Assembly: GCA_038326165.1 (NCBI GenBank)
Contig: JBBQJT010000007.1
Coordinates: forward strand, 1-64,000
DNA: 64,000 nt
Source of the DNA: JAEUUM01 sp038326165
GTDB lineage: Bacteria; Bacteroidota; Bacteroidia; Chitinophagales; Saprospiraceae
Direction of reading: 5' to 3'
Every line of letters starts with the position of its first letter. Position 1 is the stretch's first letter. The notes under the pieces were generated by a model. It had not been told where the DNA came from. It worked only from the letters and a program-made list of their open reading frames with translations, and did no database searches. Shown here piece after piece: positions 27,079 through 36,404 of the stretch. Made by a program: the position numbers and the translations under genes.

Positions 27079-27252
27079 TTCCAACAAAATTAGACATTGC
27101 ATTCGTAAGCAAATAACTGCAAATCACAATTATTTGAAAATTTTTCATTCAGCAGTTCAAAAAAATATATCCATTTAATATAAATAACTGATTATTAGCG
27201 TCTTAAAATTTTGTTAAGCGTATTAAGTTTCTATTAATTCAGGAAATTTTTG

Positions 27253-27264
27253 TATATTCGCACC
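27253..27264 (+). promoter_or_regulatory. gyrB promoter element directly at the start codon
   Basis: TATATTCG (27253-27260) differs from TAnnTTTG at one position and is followed by CACC and then the gyrB ATG. With usual Bacteroidota spacing the transcript would begin at or next to the ATG, giving a leaderless mRNA. No clear -33 TTG is seen. Confidence 0.5.
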
Positions 27265-29262
27265 ATGGAAATGAACGACAACGAAGAAGTATTGCCTGAA
27301 TTGGTGCCAGAGGCAACAAATAATCAAGATTACGGAGCAAATAACATCCAAGCACTAGAAGGTCTCGAAGCAGTTCGAAAACGACCTGGCATGTACATCG
27401 GAAGCACAGATACGAAGGGATTACACCATTTGGTGTACGAGGTTGTGGACAACTCAATTGATGAACACTTAGCAGGACATTGCACCACAATTGATACAAT
27501 AATACACAAAGACAACTCCATAAGTGTTACTGATGACGGCCGTGGTATTCCTACCGGAATGCACACCAAATTGCAAAAATCTGCGCTTGAAGTTGTTATG
27601 ACTGTATTGCACGCAGGTGGTAAATTCGACAAAGACACTTATAAGGTTTCGGGAGGTCTACATGGTGTGGGTGTTTCATGCGTGAACGCCTTATCTGACT
27701 TCCTGAGAGCAGAAGTTTATCGCGAAGGAAAGATCTTCTTCCAAGAATACTCCAAAGGAAAACCTACCACTAAAGTCGAGACCATTGGTGACTCCAAAAA
27801 AACTGGAACGAAAATCACTTTTCGACCTGATGATACCATTTTTGAGACATTGGATTTCAAATTCGATGTACTCAGCATCCGCCTTCAAGAACTTTCATTC
27901 CTCAACAAAGGATTGAAATTATCCTTAATTGATGAGCGTGAAATTGAAGACGATGGTTCTTTCAAAAGAAAAGATTACTTATCTGAAGGTGGCTTGGTTG
28001 AATTTGTTGACTATCTTGATCAAGCAAGAAACAAACTTACAGAGAAGACCATTCATGTAAATGGAAAAGAAGAAAATGTTGAGGTTGAAGTTGCAATGCA
28101 ATACAACACTTCCTTTTCTGAGAATATCTATAGCTTCGTCAACAATATCAATACCCGCGATGGAGGTACACACGTACAAGGTTTCCGTAGAGCAATAGCA
28201 AGGGTATTCAAACAATATGGTGACGATAGCGGAATGTTCAAAAAGCTAAAATTTGAAATAGCTGGAGAGGATTTCAGAGAAGGATTAACTGCCGTAATTT
28301 CAGTGAAAGTACCTGAACCTCAGTTTAAGGGTCAAACCAAAGGTGAATTAGGAAATAGTGAGGTACTCGGAATAGTATCCCGTTGCGTTTCCGACGTGAT
28401 CAAGGCATATCTTGAAGAAAACCCAAGAGATGCGCGCAAAATAATAGATAAGGTTATTTTAGCTGCAACAGCTCGTCATGCTGCCCGAAAGGCGCGCGAA
28501 ATGGTTCAGCGCAAAAACATATTGACTGGTAGCGGATTACCTGGAAAATTGGCAGATTGTTCTTCCAAAGATCCGGCAGAATCTGAAATTTTCCTCGTAG
28601 AGGGAGATTCTGCAGGTGGTACTGCCAAACAAGGACGAGATCGTAACTTTCAAGCTATTATGCCTCTGAGAGGTAAGATCCTGAACGTGGAAAAAGCCAT
28701 GGAACACAGGATTTACGAGAACGAAGAAATCAAGAATATCTTCACAGCGCTCGGTGTAAGTATCGAGGAGAATGAAGATGGTGAAAGATTTCTCAACATT
28801 GCCAAGTTGCGTTACCATAAGGTGGTCATTATGTGTGATGCCGATATCGATGGCAGCCACATTACTACTTTGATATTGACTTTCTTTTTCAGATTTATGA
28901 CCAAGCTGGTAGAAAATGGAAACATTTACATAGCTGCACCACCATTGTACCAAGTCCGCAAAGGAAAACAATTTCAATATTGCTGGAATGATGAAGAAAG
29001 AAAAGCAGTAACAGAATCATGGATCAAAACTGAAAAAGATGCAGACTCTATCAAGGTACAGCGATACAAGGGCCTAGGAGAGATGAATGCAGAACAATTA
29101 TGGGAAACCACAATGGATCCTGAAACGAGAATTTTGCGTCAAGTTACTATCGAGGATGCAGTTAGATGTGACCGTACTTTCTCTACTTTAATGGGTGATG
29201 AAGTCCCACCACGTCGTCAGTTTATCGAGGAAAATGCGAAATACGCCAAAATCGACGCGTAA
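27265..29262 (+). CDS. gyrB: DNA gyrase subunit B
   Basis: 665 residues from ATG 27265; an in-frame TTG at 27250 is overlaid by the promoter-like element. The GHKL ATPase has EVVDNSIDEH (near 60), DDGRGIPTGMH (near 89) and GGLHGVGVSCVNALS (near 131). The transducer and the TOPRIM domain follow: LVEGDSAGGTAKQGRDR (near 448) and CDADIDGSH (near 527). The C-terminal PKTP-equivalent block KVQRYKGLGEMNAEQLWETTMDPETR is present. With GyrA it introduces negative supercoils. No large TOPRIM insert, so this is the short form usual outside proteobacteria. Confidence 0.96.
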   Translation: MEMNDNEEVLPELVPEATNNQDYGANNIQALEGLEAVRKRPGMYIGSTDTKGLHHLVYEVVDNSIDEHLAGHCTTIDTIIHKDNSISVTDDGRGIPTGMHTKLQKSALEVVMTVLHAGGKFDKDTYKVSGGLHGVGVSCVNALSDFLRAEVYREGKIFFQEYSKGKPTTKVETIGDSKKTGTKITFRPDDTIFETLDFKFDVLSIRLQELSFLNKGLKLSLIDEREIEDDGSFKRKDYLSEGGLVEFVDYLDQARNKLTEKTIHVNGKEENVEVEVAMQYNTSFSENIYSFVNNINTRDGGTHVQGFRRAIARVFKQYGDDSGMFKKLKFEIAGEDFREGLTAVISVKVPEPQFKGQTKGELGNSEVLGIVSRCVSDVIKAYLEENPRDARKIIDKVILAATARHAARKAREMVQRKNILTGSGLPGKLADCSSKDPAESEIFLVEGDSAGGTAKQGRDRNFQAIMPLRGKILNVEKAMEHRIYENEEIKNIFTALGVSIEENEDGERFLNIAKLRYHKVVIMCDADIDGSHITTLILTFFFRFMTKLVENGNIYIAAPPLYQVRKGKQFQYCWNDEERKAVTESWIKTEKDADSIKVQRYKGLGEMNAEQLWETTMDPETRILRQVTIEDAVRCDRTFSTLMGDEVPPRRQFIEENAKYAKIDA

Positions 29263-29263
29263 G

Positions 29264-30406
29264 TCATTTTAGATTTCTTCCTTTCCACTGATAGTTCCTG
29301 CTCCACAAAGTTTGGAATAATGAAACCACAATGCTTATTGGGTAGATAAAGTGCGCACAAAAAGCATGGAATAAGGGTATTTCAACCTTGAAGCGGGCTG
29401 ATGCATTGCGAATCATCCAGTCATCAAACACAAATTTGACGATAACAGCGGAGATAACGCTGAGCATCCAAACCAAATTACCCTTCAAAATTCCAATTGT
29501 AAGAATTGGATAAATCATGAAATTTACAAACAACATCACTCCAGCTACGAGTTGCAAACCCAAAGATGATGAACCGGCTGTTTTGCTACCCCATCTGACT
29601 TTTTGATTGAAATAAGCTGACCATGAGGCAACTCCCTGCGTGGTCACCAAAACTTCATAACTCCACAAAGATTGAACCCTAAAGTTATTTTTTTGGAGCT
29701 TTTCCATCAAAAAAACGTCGTCTCCTGATGCATATTTATCCGTACCAGCAAAACCTCCAACTTCATAAAATACCTTTCGACGTACTGCCATGTTTCCTCC
29801 ATTGGCAAGGGTAAACCATTTCATGTCATATCCTCCTGATGTTACAACCGTCCATGCCAATAACTCCAATTGTTGAAAATATTCAAGGAATCCCGTTGGA
29901 GTATTTAGAATAACAGGAGCAGTTATTGCGGCAAGATCATTGCCCTGAAATGCTTTGCGGATTTCATCCAACCAAGCTGAATGTACAGGTGCACAATCAC
30001 CATCTATAAAAACCAGAATATCCCCTGTAGCCATTGCAATTCCTTGAGTGAGCGCTGATTTTTTGGGCGCGTGAACCCAATATCCTTCTGCTAGTTCATC
30101 TACATGTAACACCTTAAGGCTAGGAAAAATATTTTTGGCAATCAGAACGGTATCATCCACGCTGCCATCGTCAATGAGAATAACTTCAACATCCTTAAAC
30201 TTTGATGATTGCTCCAAAATAAATTGCATCAATTTAGCAATGTTTTCTGCCTCATTGCGAACTGGAATCAATAGGCTAATTGACAATACAATTTCAGAAG
30301 AGCTTTTAGCTCTTGTACCTGAATGTCTTTTCCAATTGAGGACAAACACCAAAATAATTGCACAGTATATTGTACAAAAAAATAAAAAACAGGAAAATAT
30401 GAGCAT
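29264..30406 (-). CDS. Membrane-bound family 2 glycosyltransferase
   Basis: 380 residues from ATG 30406 (GTG at 30412 also possible). An N-terminal membrane helix (about 2-24) precedes a GT-A domain with SLLIPVRNEAENI (near 46), VILIDDGSVDDT (near 78) and DGDCAP (near 138, the DxD-type metal site). EYFQQLELLAW and KVRWGSKTAG (QxxRW-like, near 270) resemble processive GT2 enzymes. Three or four C-terminal membrane helices follow (290-370). It transfers sugars at the inner membrane, product unknown. It lies one base after the gyrB stop on the opposite strand. Confidence 0.85.
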   Translation of the reverse strand: MLIFSCFLFFCTIYCAIILVFVLNWKRHSGTRAKSSSEIVLSISLLIPVRNEAENIAKLMQFILEQSSKFKDVEVILIDDGSVDDTVLIAKNIFPSLKVLHVDELAEGYWVHAPKKSALTQGIAMATGDILVFIDGDCAPVHSAWLDEIRKAFQGNDLAAITAPVILNTPTGFLEYFQQLELLAWTVVTSGGYDMKWFTLANGGNMAVRRKVFYEVGGFAGTDKYASGDDVFLMEKLQKNNFRVQSLWSYEVLVTTQGVASWSAYFNQKVRWGSKTAGSSSLGLQLVAGVMLFVNFMIYPILTIGILKGNLVWMLSVISAVIVKFVFDDWMIRNASARFKVEIPLFHAFCAHFIYPISIVVSLFQTLWSRNYQWKGRNLK

Positions 30407-30442
30407 TAACACGGCTCAAAGAAAAGCAATAAGTAGCAAAAC

Positions 30443-30895
30443 CTAGCTTTCGAACAACTTAGAATAGTCGTATCTGCCGTTATGGTCTTTGCGAGACTCG
30501 TTGATGATAGGTTCTTCATCAATTTCTTCGTATTGCGTAAAGTTTTGATTTTCAGCTTTGGCCTTTGCTTGCATTTTGTTCATCTTGCGATTCAAAATCG
30601 CCTTAGCCATCAGAAAAATTGATACAACAGGAAGGAAGAAAACACTGAGTCCGATGAATAAGACACCCGCTATCAAGTTCTTTCTGAGAAAAGCAGCCAT
30701 CAGTCGGAAATACTTCAGAATTACTTGATAATCAAACAATAGCGTTACTAGAATTATTACTGGCGAAATCTTCCATAGTATTTCAAAAATAAATTTGAAT
30801 GCAAAAAAAAGACCAGTAAAAACAGCGATCAAGATTAACACACTGAATAATGAATTCATAGGGTTAACATCTCGGACACTGGAACGCGTATTCAT
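30443..30895 (-). CDS. Small integral membrane protein, hypothetical
   Basis: 150 residues. Three hydrophobic segments (about 17-38, 42-60 and 73-97) are followed by a Lys- and Gln-rich helix (NRKMNKMQAKAKAENQ) and an acidic, Tyr-containing tail that ends YSKLFES. No motif is recognised. It lies 36 bases upstream of the GT2 gene on the same strand and may share its transcript. A second ATG at 30859 gives a shorter version that starts right at the first helix. Confidence 0.6.
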   Translation of the reverse strand: MNTRSSVRDVNPMNSLFSVLILIAVFTGLFFAFKFIFEILWKISPVIILVTLLFDYQVILKYFRLMAAFLRKNLIAGVLFIGLSVFFLPVVSIFLMAKAILNRKMNKMQAKAKAENQNFTQYEEIDEEPIINESRKDHNGRYDYSKLFES

Positions 30896-31072
30896 TGTAA
30901 ATATAATTTGTTAGTATAACGAAAGATAACGCACAAATGTTGATCATTTTTATGAAAAGCAGTGTTAATACTTTGTTATTGTATGAACAAAATTTTCTGT
31001 AAAAATTACAAGTGTGATTTCTTGCAGTCCTATTTGAAGTTATTCCTAAGCTAAAATCGACAAGTATTCAAT

Positions 31073-32008
31073 TCACTTACCGCCAATAATCTCATCGATA
31101 ATATAATTGGGACGGTCTCGGCTTGCAGAAAGACTACGCCACACGTACTCGCCAATAATTCCTAAGGCGATCATCTGAAATGAACTGACAAAAAGGAAAA
31201 CAATCATCATTGTGGTCCATCCTTCTACCTGAATAGCTCCGAACAATTTGGCAGCAAGAATGAATAATGCGTAAATTATTGCCAACAATCCAAGGGTAAT
31301 GCCTCCTACTGAAATGATCCGAATTGGGAAAAAAGAAAATGAAACAAAGCTGTCAATGAACAATTTGATTTTGCGTGAAATGGTCCAGCGGCTTTTGCCT
31401 ATTTCACGCTCTTGGCGCACATAAGGTATCGTGATATAAGGATGACCCTGCCACAGTAGGAGATACATACAATTGGAGTTGGCTTCATTCATTTTGACTA
31501 CTTCCTCACGCAACTGTCTGTCAAATAGCACAAAATCAAAACCACCTTTTGGTAGACTGGGGAGTGCAAACTTGCGCATCAAGTTGTTGAAGGCCTTCGA
31601 AAAAACCTTGTCCAAAAATGGATCATTGCGTTGTGCCCTTTGGCCAATGACAAGCTTTACCCCTTTGCTCCAAAATTCATACATTTGAGGAATCAGCTCA
31701 GGCGGATCTTGTAAGTCCGCAGCAACTATTGCCGTGCAATCGCCCGTGGCGTGAGCCATTCCAGCCAATAAAGCATTGTACGAACCTACATTAGTTGCTA
31801 ATTTTATCACTTTAACCCGTTCAGGTATTTCGCTTTGAAATTTCTTCAGTTCCTCAAAAGTCCCATCCTTAGATCCGTCATCTATCAATACATATTCAAT
31901 TTCAACATCATCAGGGAAGTTGGCCTCATTTGCCAAAAGTCTTTGCTTGGTCACCGGGATATTGGGACCATTGTAATAGCAAGACATGATGATAGTGATA
32001 CGCGGCAT
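31073..32008 (-). CDS. Polyprenyl-phosphate glycosyltransferase (GtrB/DPM1-like GT2)
   Basis: 311 residues. A GT-A domain with EYVLIDDGSKDGT (near 40), ADLQDPPELI (near 97, DxD-equivalent) and VIGQRAQRNDPFLDKVFSKAFN (near 117) matches the GtrB/dolichol-phosphate-mannose synthase group. Two C-terminal membrane hairpins (about 225-290) are normal for GtrB. It would load a sugar onto undecaprenyl phosphate. Last gene of the six-gene sugar cassette and directly abuts the polytopic protein gene, as in serotype-converting gtr systems where GtrB feeds a membrane transferase. Confidence 0.87.
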   Translation of the reverse strand: MPRITIIMSCYYNGPNIPVTKQRLLANEANFPDDVEIEYVLIDDGSKDGTFEELKKFQSEIPERVKVIKLATNVGSYNALLAGMAHATGDCTAIVAADLQDPPELIPQMYEFWSKGVKLVIGQRAQRNDPFLDKVFSKAFNNLMRKFALPSLPKGGFDFVLFDRQLREEVVKMNEANSNCMYLLLWQGHPYITIPYVRQEREIGKSRWTISRKIKLFIDSFVSFSFFPIRIISVGGITLGLLAIIYALFILAAKLFGAIQVEGWTTMMIVFLFVSSFQMIALGIIGEYVWRSLSASRDRPNYIIDEIIGGK

Positions 32009-33481
32009 TTATCTTTTTTTCTTGATTGGATTTGATACGTTTTTGGCGACAACTGGACTCAACTGCAATTTATAAATCATGAAAACAACTGCTGTAAGTA
32101 GAATGCAATAAAGCAGATTCATAAAATAATTGGGGTTGCTCATCCAAGGTCCAAAAACTTGAAAATACCGTTGTGCTGGATAAGCAAGAAGATTTTTACC
32201 AATATCTCCACCGTCATTGATGGTGTACCAGAACCGCGACCAAACTATGGCAAGAACTGCTAAGCCTATGATCCATTCGAGTTTAGGAGTTTTTAAATCA
32301 GCCAGCGATTGCATCAACAATATTACAAACAAGGGATAAAAATTGATCAATTGTCGACTTTCACTTCCTAAGGACATGAAAATGATTCCACCTGTAAATA
32401 TCAACATTCCGAACCCGTAATTTCTCAATACTTTCACAAATTTGTGTCCGTTGAAAGCAATCAGAATCAATGGAAAACCGAAATAAATAATATGACTGAC
32501 ATAAAATACGCCAGGATTTACAACACTTTGTTTGATCACGTTGATGATGTACCGGCCTCCACTCATTTGCTCAGGTTGCGGAGATGCGTAGTGGCCAACA
32601 ATAAATTTTACTGCAACAAAAATTAAAACGACCGGGATTATCCAAAGCCATTTTATGCTTTTGATGAGATCATTTATGGCGCTAAAATTCGGAATAAAGC
32701 CAGTTGCACCATAGCAATAGGCCGCTCCAATTATAACAGAAATAAACAAAGCCGATTTGGTGATTGGGTTTACATCCGCATAGGTATCATAAAATTGATC
32801 AGCATAAGCTTGACTGACAATTAGAAAAACAAGCAAATAAATTGCAGGTAATAGCATTCGTTCAAGTCTAAATCCAGTGGATTTGAGATCCTGAATGTTC
32901 TCTTTTTTCATGAAAATCAAAAAACCAAACAATATGAAAGTTGGCCAAACGAATGAACCAATCAGCGCAATTGCCAACATATTTGGGTAATGAGCTTTGA
33001 GATAGTGATAAACCATGGCCACTCCAAGCGCAAAAGCTCCAGTATCCGTAATGATTGGATTGTAGCCGGTCATCTTCAGAATAGGGAAACACCAGAACAA
33101 ACCTGCAAAGCCCAATATCTCAATCCAATCAGGCAATTTCATGTGTTGAAGTAGCAGCAGAAAATAAAACAAAGCCAAGAGTAACCAAAAAAGATTGAAC
33201 AATTTGAAGGCTTTCACCGTGGTTGGAATGTCCAAGGTTGTACCTGTAATCCCTGCCACCTTGCTGATTACGACCGACATCAAAACCCTTTGAAAACGGT
33301 ATTCATTGATTGCCTTTTCATTCAGTGATCTCTCTAAATTTGCAGCATAACTGGCATACAACCGTCCGTCCCAGCCCATTCCGTCATTAACAGGTATGAT
33401 TTCACCGTTGTGGTTGTAAGCAATTAAGGCAAGCGTTATCAGGATTAAGATGCTCCTGATGATGATCTTAGGCTTGGTCAT
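32009..33481 (-). CDS. Polytopic membrane protein, probable GT-C-type glycosyltransferase
   Basis: 490 residues with about 11 hydrophobic segments. The first extracytoplasmic loop has an acidic motif, NDGMGWDGRLYA (near 32-43), like the catalytic loop of GT-C enzymes that use polyprenyl-linked sugars. No Pfam family is recognised with confidence. It overlaps the aminotransferase gene by 14 bases and abuts the GtrB-like gene, so it is probably the partner that hands the lipid-linked sugar to its acceptor (inference). Confidence 0.65.
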   Translation of the reverse strand: MTKPKIIIRSILILITLALIAYNHNGEIIPVNDGMGWDGRLYASYAANLERSLNEKAINEYRFQRVLMSVVISKVAGITGTTLDIPTTVKAFKLFNLFWLLLALFYFLLLLQHMKLPDWIEILGFAGLFWCFPILKMTGYNPIITDTGAFALGVAMVYHYLKAHYPNMLAIALIGSFVWPTFILFGFLIFMKKENIQDLKSTGFRLERMLLPAIYLLVFLIVSQAYADQFYDTYADVNPITKSALFISVIIGAAYCYGATGFIPNFSAINDLIKSIKWLWIIPVVLIFVAVKFIVGHYASPQPEQMSGGRYIINVIKQSVVNPGVFYVSHIIYFGFPLILIAFNGHKFVKVLRNYGFGMLIFTGGIIFMSLGSESRQLINFYPLFVILLMQSLADLKTPKLEWIIGLAVLAIVWSRFWYTINDGGDIGKNLLAYPAQRYFQVFGPWMSNPNYFMNLLYCILLTAVVFMIYKLQLSPVVAKNVSNPIKKKR

Positions 33482-34580
33482 ATTTGAATGCTTTGATGGT
33501 ATCGCATACGTATTTGATCTCTTCCTCAGTCATACCTATAAACAAAGGCAAACTGATTCCAGTATTGGCCCATTCTTCGGCAATTGGATAGTTGGAAGCA
33601 CGCAGACCGTAGCCGAAATAGGCTTTTTGCTTGTGAGGAGGTACTGGATAATGAATAATGGTACCGATACCTTTTTCATTCAAGTAATTTTGAAACTCAT
33701 CGCGTTTAGTGGTTCTCACTGCATATAGGTGAAATACATGTGTGCAGCCTGCAGCAGTATGTGGAAGCTTAAGCCACTTTAAATCAGCTAATTCACGGTC
33801 ATACACAGCTGCCAAGCTACGTCTTTCATCCGACCATTTTGGCAATTCTCGCAACTTGATTCGCAACATGGCTGCTTGAATTTCATCCAAACGGGTATTC
33901 ATGCCACGCACTGTGTTGTAATATTTTTTTGTACTGCCATAATTCCTGCGCATCATTGCTTGAGCCGCAAGCTTTGAATCATCAGTGGTAATAGCACCAG
34001 CATCACCCAATGCACCTAAATTCTTGCCAGGATAAAAGCTTGTTCCGCTGATATGTCCAAAAGATCCAGTTAGTTTTCCATCGCAAGTTGCACCTTGGGA
34101 TTGCGCATTATCCTCAATGACGAACAATCCATATTCTTCGGCAATTTGCATAATACTTGACATCTCACATGATTGGCCATACAGATGCACGGGCATGATT
34201 GCTTTGGTTTTGGAAGTTATGGCTTTGAAAACTTTTGAAGGATCGAGATTGGCTGTGAGTTCGTTTGGTTCCACGGGAACTATTCTGGCACCAGTAGCGC
34301 TGATAGCCAACCATGATGCAATGTAGGTATTGCTCGGAACAATCACTTCATCACCTTTGGTAATGCCAAGACTTTTAAGTGCGATAACAAGAGCATCTAG
34401 CCCATTGCTTACTCCTATCGAGAACTTGGTATTATTGAACACGGCATATTCTTGTTCGAACGCTTCGACTTGTGGGCCTAAAACATAATACCCACTATCT
34501 ATCACATCAATTGCGGCCTTGTGTAGAGCATCCAATATAGGAACATGGGCTCTTTTTAGGTCTAAAAATGGTACTTTCAT
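33468..34580 (-). CDS. DegT/DnrJ/EryC1/StrS family sugar aminotransferase (FdtB-like)
   Basis: 370 residues from the ATG at 34580, which overlaps the upstream stop (ATGA) and begins MKVPFLDLKR. The family marks are GYYVLGPQVEAFEQEYA (near 32), VPSNTYIAS (near 80), NAQSQGA (near 155) and the PLP Lys in FYPGKNLGALGDAG (near 181-194). It transaminates a nucleotide-linked keto-sugar. Because the first gene of the operon is a 3,4-ketoisomerase of FdtA/QdtA type, the product is probably dTDP-3-amino-3,6-dideoxyhexose. RmlA and RmlB are not in the window. Confidence 0.88.
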   Translation of the reverse strand: MKVPFLDLKRAHVPILDALHKAAIDVIDSGYYVLGPQVEAFEQEYAVFNNTKFSIGVSNGLDALVIALKSLGITKGDEVIVPSNTYIASWLAISATGARIVPVEPNELTANLDPSKVFKAITSKTKAIMPVHLYGQSCEMSSIMQIAEEYGLFVIEDNAQSQGATCDGKLTGSFGHISGTSFYPGKNLGALGDAGAITTDDSKLAAQAMMRRNYGSTKKYYNTVRGMNTRLDEIQAAMLRIKLRELPKWSDERRSLAAVYDRELADLKWLKLPHTAAGCTHVFHLYAVRTTKRDEFQNYLNEKGIGTIIHYPVPPHKQKAYFGYGLRASNYPIAEEWANTGISLPLFIGMTEEEIKYVCDTIKAFKYDQA

Positions 34581-35518
34581 AAAAGATTGAGTTGAAATAT
34601 TTTGCAAATTAAGGGTCTTGCACCGAATCCTTCCTTTTGAAACAATAATCCTTTGTTGAATTCTTCATGAACACCTGCTGAAGTTCCCATGTCAAACCAG
34701 TTTTTTCCTACGAATTCGTGTTTAATCAGATGCACCAACAATGCATCTAGAGCGCCTAATTTTCGGCCATCATCAGATGTTGCAAGGTATTGTGAACGGA
34801 CGGTTTGACCAAAATCATAAATCACTGCTCCGGCAGCAATTTTATTTTCGATGTTGATTGTTCTGAGACTAATATTATTGGGGAAAGCAGCTTTCAGTTT
34901 GGTTATTTCATCAATTGAATGAACTGGTGTAGCATGATGTTTCACCTCGAGATGAGCAGTTAACAAGTTCCAATATTGTTCCCAATCTTCATCTTGATGA
35001 ATGGTATAATTTTCAGGCTGAATTTTGGCTTGAAATCCCCTTCGAGACCTGTGAAGAAGGAGATCCTGGTTCAGGTTTAGGACCGAACTCAAATTGGCTT
35101 GTGAGACGCTTGCGCCATATTTTAAAAGAATAAATTCGTCCTCATCTGAGCAAGACGAGCAATAGATCAAAGGAATTTTTTTGTAGACGACTTGTTGGAT
35201 ACCATTGGACTTCCAATACTGCATCAGACATTGCCAAATTGCTTCATAATCTTCAAGGATACAGTTTTGCTGAATGGCAATTCCTCCAAAGGTCAATCCT
35301 TGATGCGTATAAATTGTTGATCCATTTTTATGTGCCGGCACAATAGCAACAACTGCATTTTTTTCATCAAGAACCAACAAAGACGCATCTTCAAATCGCT
35401 CTTTGTGGTAGGTAAAATAGTCAGTATAAAATAAAAAAGAAGCATTCTTGCACGTAGCTACAAACCCATCCCAAATGGAGATATACTTTGATTCAAATGG
35501 AACTGCGGAGCATTTCAT
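34577..35518 (-). CDS. FemAB/GNAT-like acyltransferase of the sugar cassette
   Basis: 313 residues. The C-terminal half (about 160-305) resembles the second GNAT fold of FemAB-type proteins, with IAAGAVIYDFGQTVRSQYLATSDDGRKLGALDALL and WFDMGTSAGVHEEFNKGLLFQKEGFGA shared by 'GNAT family' members in polysaccharide loci. The N-terminal half is a divergent copy. It may acylate or aminoacylate a sugar or peptide; the substrate is not clear. Four-base overlaps on both sides show tight translational coupling. Confidence 0.72.
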   Translation of the reverse strand: MKCSAVPFESKYISIWDGFVATCKNASFLFYTDYFTYHKERFEDASLLVLDEKNAVVAIVPAHKNGSTIYTHQGLTFGGIAIQQNCILEDYEAIWQCLMQYWKSNGIQQVVYKKIPLIYCSSCSDEDEFILLKYGASVSQANLSSVLNLNQDLLLHRSRRGFQAKIQPENYTIHQDEDWEQYWNLLTAHLEVKHHATPVHSIDEITKLKAAFPNNISLRTINIENKIAAGAVIYDFGQTVRSQYLATSDDGRKLGALDALLVHLIKHEFVGKNWFDMGTSAGVHEEFNKGLLFQKEGFGARPLICKIFQLNLL

Positions 35519-35988
35519 GCAATCAATTCTTTGCGCATAAAACGCAACTCATCTTCAATATTAAAGGTGGTATAGCCCATTTTACGGTATAGGTTAATGG
35601 CTCTTGTGTTACCATTCCAGACGCGAAGATACACACTGGAGAGTCCAAGCTGTATGGCTTCTTGTTCAATGTGTTTTATCATTGACATTCCCACACCTTT
35701 GCCCCAGTATTCTTTTTCGCCGATATAACCGAAATATTCCGCATCCTTGTCAGTGATGTTTTTTATGCCACAAACCCCTATTGCTTTTCCACCCCACCAA
35801 ATCCCAAATGCTTGATAATTTTTGTTGTCAGGCAAGGTACTGTACCATTGAGCTTGTTCCTCTCTGGTAAAATCCGGAGTGCGGGTCAATTCCTTGATTT
35901 CCTCATCGCGCAACCAATGCCATGACAATTGCAAAAACTGTTCGTTATAATCGCTAAAATGGATAGGGCCTTGCGGTAATGTTGCCAT
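35515..35988 (-). CDS. GNAT family N-acetyltransferase
   Basis: 157 residues from the ATG that shares one base with the upstream TGA. The acetyl-CoA loop is EYWGKGVGMSMIKHIEQEA (near 94-112), followed by VYLRVWNGNTRAINLYRKMGYT (near 118-139), a RimJ/RimL-like pattern. In this operon it most probably N-acetylates the amino sugar made by the aminotransferase, a role served by a left-handed helix enzyme (FdtC) in better-studied systems. That assignment is by context. Confidence 0.82.
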   Translation of the reverse strand: MATLPQGPIHFSDYNEQFLQLSWHWLRDEEIKELTRTPDFTREEQAQWYSTLPDNKNYQAFGIWWGGKAIGVCGIKNITDKDAEYFGYIGEKEYWGKGVGMSMIKHIEQEAIQLGLSSVYLRVWNGNTRAINLYRKMGYTTFNIEDELRFMRKELIA

Positions 35989-36404
35989 CAAAGTGATTTA
36001 TTGGTTAAAGCTTCGAAGGCTGAATAATCCCGAATATAATCAGCTTCATCATAATGAGTGGAGGTCAGGACCATTTGTATTGCATTGTGCGAATAGGTCA
36101 TAACATGCCATGTCATAGGTGGAATGTACAATCCTTTATGAGGCTCAGATAACTTAAAGTTCCATTTTTGAGCATTTCGATCTTCCAATTCAACATCGAT
36201 AACACCTGCTACTGCTATAAGCACCATCTCAGTCATGAAATGTGCATGGCGTCCACGGGTGATAGCTTGTGGCGTGAAATAAGTCCAAAAACAACGCTTC
36301 ACATCAAATGAAACAACGTGATTGAATTCGCAAATGGACAGGTAACCCTCTGAAGGTTTGCCAATGGTGCCGAAGTCGATAATATGTGGATCTTGAATTT
36401 CCAT
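35988..36404 (-). CDS. Sugar 3,4-ketoisomerase (FdtA/QdtA-like cupin, WxcM-like)
   Basis: 138 residues, single cupin. The active-site His motif reads RGRHAH (near 50-55) and the C-terminal part has LYIPPMTWHVMTYS (near 92), both standard in FdtA/QdtA. These enzymes convert dTDP-4-keto-6-deoxyglucose to the 3-keto isomer used for Fucp3NAc or Quip3NAc. Whether the product is galacto (FdtA) or gluco (QdtA) cannot be read. First gene of the cassette; its promoter must lie in the 640-base gap upstream. Confidence 0.87.
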   Translation of the reverse strand: MEIQDPHIIDFGTIGKPSEGYLSICEFNHVVSFDVKRCFWTYFTPQAITRGRHAHFMTEMVLIAVAGVIDVELEDRNAQKWNFKLSEPHKGLYIPPMTWHVMTYSHNAIQMVLTSTHYDEADYIRDYSAFEALTNKSL

